Positions 58,633 to 64,000 of a stretch of DNA of 64,000 nucleotides are shown here, piece after piece; within the stretch, counting starts at the first letter, position 1, and every line of letters begins with the position of its first letter. A program made the position numbers and the translations under genes. Origin of the DNA: Culex pipiens pallens (taxonomy: Eukaryota; Arthropoda; Insecta; Diptera; Culicidae); NCBI RefSeq assembly GCF_016801865.2, contig NC_068938.1:218008051-218072050 (forward strand), in the 5' to 3' direction. The notes beneath the pieces were generated by a model. That model was not told where the DNA came from, searched no databases, and saw only the letters and a program-made list of their open reading frames with translations.

Positions 58633-59283
58633 GTAAATGAACAGAAAAAGTAATCCGGAAATTGTGAAAATCGTACCATGAAATCGTGAATATTACGAGT
58701 TTTACTTTACGAATTTTTGAACTATGCATATTGGGCACGAATAAACCAGGAGCCGTGAATAAATATGCATGATTATACATGCCCGAATACACTCGTAAAC
58801 GTGAATAAAATTCATGATTTCATGAAAAAAAATCACGAATTCATGAAATTTATGCATGATTTCATGAAGTTTATACATGATTTCACGAATTTTTTTACGC
58901 CTTCAAAAATAAATCATAAAAAATATTCCAGAACTCATGAATTTTGTGCACGAATTCATGCATAAAAATTCATGATTTCATGAATTTTTTGCATGAAATC
59001 ATGATTTTTTATTCACGAGGTATATTTTTTTGACCGTAATCATGAATTTTTATTCATAAAATCGTGAATATTTTTCACGACTTCATGCATCCATTTCATG
59101 AAATCATGAACATTATTCACGTTTACGAGTGAAATCGGTCATGGAAAGTCATGCATATTTATTCACGATTCCTGGATAATTCGTGCCCAATATGCATAGT
59201 TCAAAAATTCGTAAAGCAAAAATCGCGTTATTCACGATTTCATGGTACGATTTGCATGATTTCCGGAACACTTTTTTTTCCGT
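58633..59283. mobile_element. ATTCATGA-rich foldback element
   Basis: The arms are inverted around about 58965. The left contains ATCGTACCATGAAATCGTGA, ACTATGCATATTGGGCACGA and TCGTAAACGTGAATAA; the right carries their complements in reverse order. The right end is CACTTTTTTTTCCGTG; the left end is a decayed version of its complement. The interior is made of ATTCATGA-type motifs. Non-coding. Confidence 0.8.
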
Positions 59284-59760
59284 GCATACAGTACATAATA
59301 ATAAAAAGTGACATTGATATATGTTCTACCGGTCGGTGGTGGGTTCGGCAAAACCCTTAACCTCCCACCGGATTCGAGCGATCTGCGTTCTTCGTTGGCT
59401 AAAAAGTCACTTAACCGGATGGGGGCACTGTTGAAATTTTGAGAATTTTGGAACTCGACTCGTTAAAAATTTTCTTCACAGTGCACCCACATTTGCCCGA
59501 CATTCTTCGTGGCTGACGTCTTTTCCATACCCGTAGCTTTTCCCGCTCTTTAACAAACTGCATTACATGTATGCTTGCACACGCTGCTCGTTTCTGCTTA
59601 CGGGACAGGAAAATGGTTTACACAAACGAGGAATCGCGCTTGCACCCACACAAAAAGAGAGAGCCCAAGAGTTAATCTGTCAGGGTTTTTTTTCGCATCG
59701 TATGCACAACGCAACGAGCCAATGCGACGTCGTTGAATTACGACAGTGTTACGGGGGCGA
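59284..59760. other. Upstream region of the pickpocket-like gene
   Basis: Complex sequence between the last foldback and the channel gene. A frame of 86 codons (59567-59827) shows no recognisable domain and is not called. The region probably includes the promoter. Confidence 0.45.
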
Positions 59761-59762
59761 GG

Positions 59763-59771
59763 TATTTAAAG
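59763..59771 (+). promoter_or_regulatory. Candidate TATA box of the pickpocket-like gene
   Basis: TATTTAAAG lies about 250 bp upstream of the start codon. A strong splice donor (TTTTAC|GTAAGTGG) at 59870/59871 and possible acceptors at about 59977 or 60003 suggest a short untranslated first exon (about 59795-59870). The TATA box, transcription start and leader intron are all predictions from motifs alone. Confidence 0.35.
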
Positions 59772-60021
59772 TGCCCTGCTTTAATGCGACAAAGGATTGG
59801 ATCGGATTTGGGCTAGCCGGTGCTTGATTGGATTAGCTAGACAACTGAGCATCGTGATGTGGAGATTTTACGTAAGTGGACGGTCACGAAGGGTTTGGAA
59901 GGGTTTTCATGTTTTGATTAAATATTTATGCATTTGTCATAAGAGTAACTTTATCAATTTTGGTTTTAAAACTGCAGTTTTTTAATGGAAAATTTAGTTC
60001 TAGTTTGAGGAACTAGGTAGA

Positions 60022-61854
60022 ATGCAGACCTTTAAGAAGTATCCAGATTGGAGGCATGTACTTGGTCCAAACAATCCACTGATGAGAACTAAATCTGCTC
60101 ATCACTTTGCACGTAAGCCCATTCATGCAGATGGAAGCAAGTGGAGAAATGTGAAGAAATTCGTTCGAGAATTCTGCACCGAAAGCACCATCCATGGATT
60201 ACGTAACATTGAAGCTGGAAAAACGCTTTTGGAGCGTCTTTGGTGGTTGACCGTGGTCGTTCTGTCCGTGGTGGCCTGTGGAATGCTCATCCAGAAGGTG
60301 TACCACAAGTGGGCGAACAATCCGGTCATCGTGAGTTATGACGATACAGCGACCAAGGTGTGGACCATTCCGTTTCCGGCAATCACCGTATGTCCGGAAG
60401 CGAAGTTCAAGGTAGATGTGATGAACTTTACAGAGGCCTTTTATCAGCACTTTCATAGTAGTAGAACATTGGATAAAAAGAGGTAATCTGAAGATTTTTC
60501 TGTGGAGCAATTCTATCAACTATTGTTTTTTTATTGTAGTCATGATCGACTCATGGCGATGTTGCAAATATGTGACGATTTTTTTCATATAGTTTTACCG
60601 TATCAAGAGAGATATCCAAACAGCTCATTGGATGTGGTAGCTTTGCTAAACAAAATATCAGTTGATAAGTCGTCAACTATCATTGTTTGCCGTAAAGGCA
60701 CAGACATGTGTAGAAATCAATTTTTCCATACCCTTACTGAGGATGGCGTTTGTTTCACGTACAATGGATTCTCTGCCCAGGATATGTTCAACGAAGGTGT
60801 TCTTCACAATGAGTACGAATATCTAACTGAAACCAACAGCGCAACCAACTGGACTCTGGAGAATGGTTATGCTCCAGGAACACCGTTCACGACACATCCT
60901 TTGCGAGCCTCAGGCTACGCTTCACGATTAAGGTTGAATTTAGCAAGTTTTAAAAGCAACGTAGAGGCTCACTGTGCCGAGGAGCAAGGCTTTAAAGTGG
61001 TTCTGCACTCTCCGGATGAGTACCCGATTCCATTTGCAAAGTACGTGCTGCTGTCCCTGGATCGAGACATCAATATTGCAATCCGACCGCAAATTTTGAC
61101 GACCTCCAAGGAATTGGCCAGCTATTCTCCAGCTCGTCGCCAGTGCTACTTCAGCCATGAACGCACCCTGAAGTTCTTTCGCGTGTACAATCAGAACAAC
61201 TGCGAGCTGGAATGTCTCACGAATTACACACTGGCCAAGTGTGGTTGTGTCAAGTTTTCGATGCCAAGATCGGCGGGAACTCGAATCTGCAGTACCGCTG
61301 AACAGAGATGCATCATCGAAGCTCGCTATGGTATGCTCAAAGCGTTATCCCAGAATCGGTTGAACAATGATGGCCTGATATCTGAATGTGACTGCATGTC
61401 AGCCTGCAGCTCGATCCAGTATCTCACTGAAATCACTCAATCGACGTATGATAGCATACAAACAGTGTCCTTGAGACTGAAACCGTTGTTACCGCAATTG
61501 ATAAAGCCGATGGAAAGGTAGTAGATCTCAAATTAGCTTGATTCGCGTTCAATGATCGCTTTCTTTCTCAACAGCGTAACGTCGTCCAAGGTGTCTGTCT
61601 TCTTCAAGGGGGCTGAGTTTCTGTCCACGCGCCGCAACGAGTTGTTCGGACTGACGGATTTCGTAGCCAACTGTGGCGGAATACTCGGACTCTGCCTGGG
61701 GATCAGCTTCGTCAGTCTGGTTGAGCTGCTGTACTACTGCATCGTTCGTCCAGTACAGATGGCGAGAAAGTCAACTGGTCGTAATTGGCAGGTCGTCATG
61801 GTTAGGGAGAAGTCTGGAGATCAATCGTTTGTTTGGCGTGATGAAAACCAATAG
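60022..61854 (+). CDS. Pickpocket-like DEG/ENaC cation channel subunit, three exons
   Basis: The product is a predicted amiloride-type sodium channel subunit of the plasma membrane. Insect members act in sensory detection, osmoregulation or pheromone sensing; which applies here is unknown. Exons: 60022-60482, 60540-61517 and 61575-61854. The two introns are 57 nt each, with GT...AG borders and phase 2. The product is 572 residues, a usual family length. Visible: cytosolic gating motif FCTESTIHG (51-59); first membrane helix about 73-92; IPFPAITVC (116-124), the typical start of the extracellular domain; DGVCFTYNG (222-230); a Cys-rich stretch with C356, C375, C379, C388, C390, C404, C411, C437, C439 and C443; second helix about 505-537 with the GIS selectivity-filter motif (522-524). 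An in-frame TAG at 60001-60003 supports the chosen start. No lesion is seen. The specific pickpocket orthologue was not identified. Confidence 0.93.
60483..60539 (+). other. Intron 1 of the pickpocket-like gene
   Basis: The 57-nt intron begins GTAATC and ends TTTTTTTATTGTAG. Its removal joins Lys153 to a Ser codon split AG|T and restores the frame into the extracellular domain. Reading through instead meets a stop immediately (AGG TAA). Confidence 0.9.
61518..61574 (+). other. Intron 2 of the pickpocket-like gene
   Basis: The 57-nt intron begins GTAGTA and ends CTTTCTCAACAG. It separates the Cys-rich domain from the exon with the second membrane helix. The split codon AG|C encodes Ser480. 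Read-through meets TAG at once. Confidence 0.9.
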
Positions 61855-63168
61855 ATTTGTCTGATATAATTCCAAGTTGATATTTGTTCGGACCGTAGTT
61901 CGGACAACTAGATTTTTAAAGCAGTTCTTTGTTGTAACAGCTTAAAACTAAAAGGTAATATTTATTTAGCATTGTGTGGGTACAAGAGTAGTACAAACTA
62001 AAATGAATAGTTTCCTTGTAACTCCGTTAACCTCTTCTCACAGGCTAGCTTTGCTAGCGGAACTTCTGCGCGCTAATCGAAAGAATCAAATATAAGGAAC
62101 TTTGTGCGAATACGAATTATTCTTTCACTTACATATGCGAAAACGGCTTTGCAGCCTTAATTCTGGCTAATTATCTTTACTCTTCGCCCCTTGCGGCCTC
62201 GAGCTGCTCCACGCGGTGTAAGTAATATCGCTAATAAAAAGATTAATTATACAACTGTGCGCACAAATATTGTATCAAATGATCACTTACAACGAGATGA
62301 ACAGTTTACAAACTGGTCACTGTTCAAAAAAGTTAATTATCGACGCAAATAAAGTAAATTATCTCCTGCACGAATTTCTGCTGTTGGTTCGGTGATAATA
62401 CAATAGATTTTGTTTTTGATCTGGACGAGCCCGGCTTTCCGGATGCTCCGTCCCTTTTCTGCGTTCTTCTTTCAGCTAGCATTTCGGCTGGCGTGTTTCG
62501 CGTGCTGCACTAGGACGGTTCATCGCGGTGCCAACAATATTATTTCCGAATAAATGTTAAATTCAAGGGTGACAACAAAAGGAAGGGGTTGGCAGCACTG
62601 GTTCCAGCTAGTCGACCGTCGCGGGTGCTCCGAGATTTTTAGTAAATTTTCGTGTATTTTGCCATTCTGTAGTGCTGGAGATGTTGTGAAGATATAGTTA
62701 GTGACGCGCATTCCCCGATAGAAGTGTTTTCCAGATATGTTTTGCTGTTTTAAAAGGCATTCTATGCATTTTTGTTTTTGCAGCATGTGTTGTTTGTTTT
62801 TATTTACGCGTAGCTTTTTCGCTACGTTTCATTTCCACCGTTCCTTCGAGTTGGCTATTTGACAACAAGTCAATGAAAGCTTCTGCTCTGTTTGCTGAGA
62901 GTGAGCTTTTGTGCAGTGGTGTCAGATCGATTTAGTGAGTTTATTTTGTTTGAAAAGGTGAAATCGGTGAGTTAGCAGTCCTACAGAGTGAAGTTTGATG
63001 AATGTGCGACATGCTCCATTCAGGCTTTTTGAGTGTATTAAAAATTATATTAAGGACCGATGCAGTTTGGAAAAATATAGTGATAAAGAAGAAGAAAAGA
63101 ACGTTTCGCACTACTAGGGGTAATGAAAATAGGTGAAGCTTTTTTGGTATACGTTGGTTCAAGTTTTG
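61855..63168. other. Downstream unassigned DNA
   Basis: It contains the presumed 3' untranslated region of the channel gene. No AATAAA lies close behind the stop; the first clear one is near 62234. A GCTAGCTTTGCTAGC stem lies near 62044. No further gene is recognised. Confidence 0.45.
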
Positions 63169-63431
63169 ATGCTACGGTGCATCTGTGCTTTCGCATTGGT
63201 ACAAGGAGGAGCACCCGAGAGCTGTAGGCGGCTGTGCTGGCGCGGTTCCGGTCGACGGGAGCATGACTTGCTGAGGTTGGAGAGAGAAGTTTTTGCTCTC
63301 TCGAGCGAGCTTTGCAGCGTGTTCGTGGATGCCAAATCATTGATGTGGAAATCTGCATCAATGAGGGAAAAGTCTGCAAATGTCTTGGAAGCCGTCTTTG
63401 CAGACTCAGCTGTATTAACATTATTCCTGGT
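63169..63431 (+). CDS. Candidate first coding exon of an unidentified gene
   Basis: From ATG 63169 an open frame runs to a strong splice donor (TTCCTG|GTGAGT at 63431/63432). The peptide starts MLRCICAFALVQGGAPESC, which could be a weak signal peptide, and then a Glu/Leu-rich stretch. No domain is recognised, composition is not decisive, and a minus-strand frame overlaps it. No downstream exon is visible in the window. I rate it as a possibility only. Confidence 0.2.
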
Positions 63432-63567
63432 GAGTTTGTTCCATTTAAAGCTCAGTGTGTGTGGATGTGAATGACTGTATGTGTGTATGGAAGTGTGAGA
63501 AAAGAGAGCAAAATGGAACTGTTGTGATTATCTAAATCCTAATGCTAATGTTCTTCTTCGCGTTACA

Positions 63568-63690
63568 GGGGGGGGGGGGGGGGGTAGGGGGGATCGCTCA
63601 TCTGTTACGATTTGTTACGAAGGGGGGGGGAGGGGGGTCAAAAATACTAAATTTTGCGCTTCGTAATAAAAGAACTCCGGTCATGCTTGC
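63568..63690. mobile_element. Truncated G-rich MITE remnant
   Basis: G-runs (GGGGGGGGGGGGGG near 63569 and GGGGGGGGAGGGGGG near 63622) are followed by GCGCTTCGTAATAAAAGAAC, resembling the right arm of the neighbouring MITE at 63705. The left arm and a target duplication are absent. Confidence 0.5.
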
Positions 63691-63704
63691 TCATACTTGG
63701 CTAA

Positions 63705-63862
63705 GGGAGCGTTCTTTTATTACGTAACGCAGTTGGGGGAGAGGGGGGTCGGAGGTCGTGTTACGCTCCATACAAAATTTTTAAAATTTGTATGGAAATT
63801 TTGTTACGAGGGGGGAGTCTAAAAAACCGATGTTTTGCGTTACGTAATAAAAGAACGCTCCC
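63705..63862. mobile_element. PIF/Harbinger-like MITE (GGGAGCGTTC ends)
   Basis: Inverted ends GGGAGCGTTCTTTTATTACG are flanked by TAA on both sides (63702-63704 and 63863-63865). G-rich subterminal blocks and an inner TACAAAATTTTTAAAATTTG stem make it nearly palindromic over 158 bp. It has the same TAA signature and G/C-rich subterminal design as the MITE at 29906-30475, but different ends. Confidence 0.85.
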
Positions 63863-63865
63863 TAA

Positions 63866-64000
63866 TCATCCCAATTTATTACGTCACTCTTTAATTTCTA
63901 TTTAACAATAATTTCTCCGCTAAAAAAATTCTTCTTTTCTTTTGATTATAATTTTTCACAAAGTGGTTTTTTTAAGAAACTCTCTCGTGTAGAATCGAGT
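63866..64000. other. Unassigned window end
   Basis: AT-rich sequence; nothing recognisable before the window ends. Confidence 0.5.

Noticed and set aside
57118..58792. Minus-strand frames of 125, 175 and 265 codons with a repeated EPVTGYRWSLGTF motif
   Set aside because: The 147-bp unit is a multiple of three, so any stop-free frame repeats. No domain, promoter or splice context supports a protein.

Overview
The window reads as repeat-dominated, AT-rich intergenic DNA from a dipteran, most likely a culicine mosquito (Culex-like). The basis is one insect pickpocket-type DEG/ENaC gene with two 57-nt introns, tRNA-headed SINEs, an RTE-like retrotransposon, and repeat ends I recognise from memory as common in culicine genomes (for example the CCTTTCTTACTAAAGAAAGG hairpin). 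No database was consulted, so the species is an inference.

Layout. 0-5.3 kb: a tRNA-like SINE head, a 169-bp duplication, and a 3.85-kb hAT-like element (8-bp TSD) holding a 1.93-kb near-perfect palindrome (4-bp TSD). 5.6-13.1 kb: two copies of another foldback-related repeat. The second is interrupted by three insertions, one of them a 3.8-kb element that carries a 729-bp tandem array. 13.2-13.8 kb: a short retroposon with 110-bp 5' monomers and a ~26-bp TSD. 13.8-29.2 kb: mostly unassigned DNA, with a decayed Jockey-like ORF1 (minus strand), a degenerate tandem repeat and a SINE. 29.2-31.7 kb: a TTAA-flanked element carrying a 141-bp minisatellite and a nested MITE. 31.7-41 kb: a 62-bp exact repeat pair, a triple repeat, a pogo-like MITE, a TIR element with a nested Helitron-like fragment, and a decayed palindrome. 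41-44.2 kb: two ~1.25-kb palindromes of one family whose arm tips are swapped relative to the loop. 48.2-50.6 kb: a 5'-truncated RTE-like element with an open 798-codon frame. 51.5-59.3 kb: a satellite block (9-bp satellite and a 147-bp higher-order array) bracketed by ATTCATGA-rich repeats. 59.7-61.9 kb: the single convincing host gene, a pickpocket-like channel of 572 residues. 61.9-64 kb: mostly unassigned, with a weak first-exon candidate and a PIF/Harbinger-like MITE.

No gene network can be described because only one host gene is supported. The biological interest is in the repeats: several unrelated palindromic or foldback elements share a terminal motif (GRGYAATTCTC) and 4-bp target duplications, two non-autonomous DNA elements carry satellite arrays, and the 29-kb and 57-kb minisatellites are homologous. 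Several insertions can be read against an empty paralogous site elsewhere in the window, so nesting order and TSD length are visible directly.
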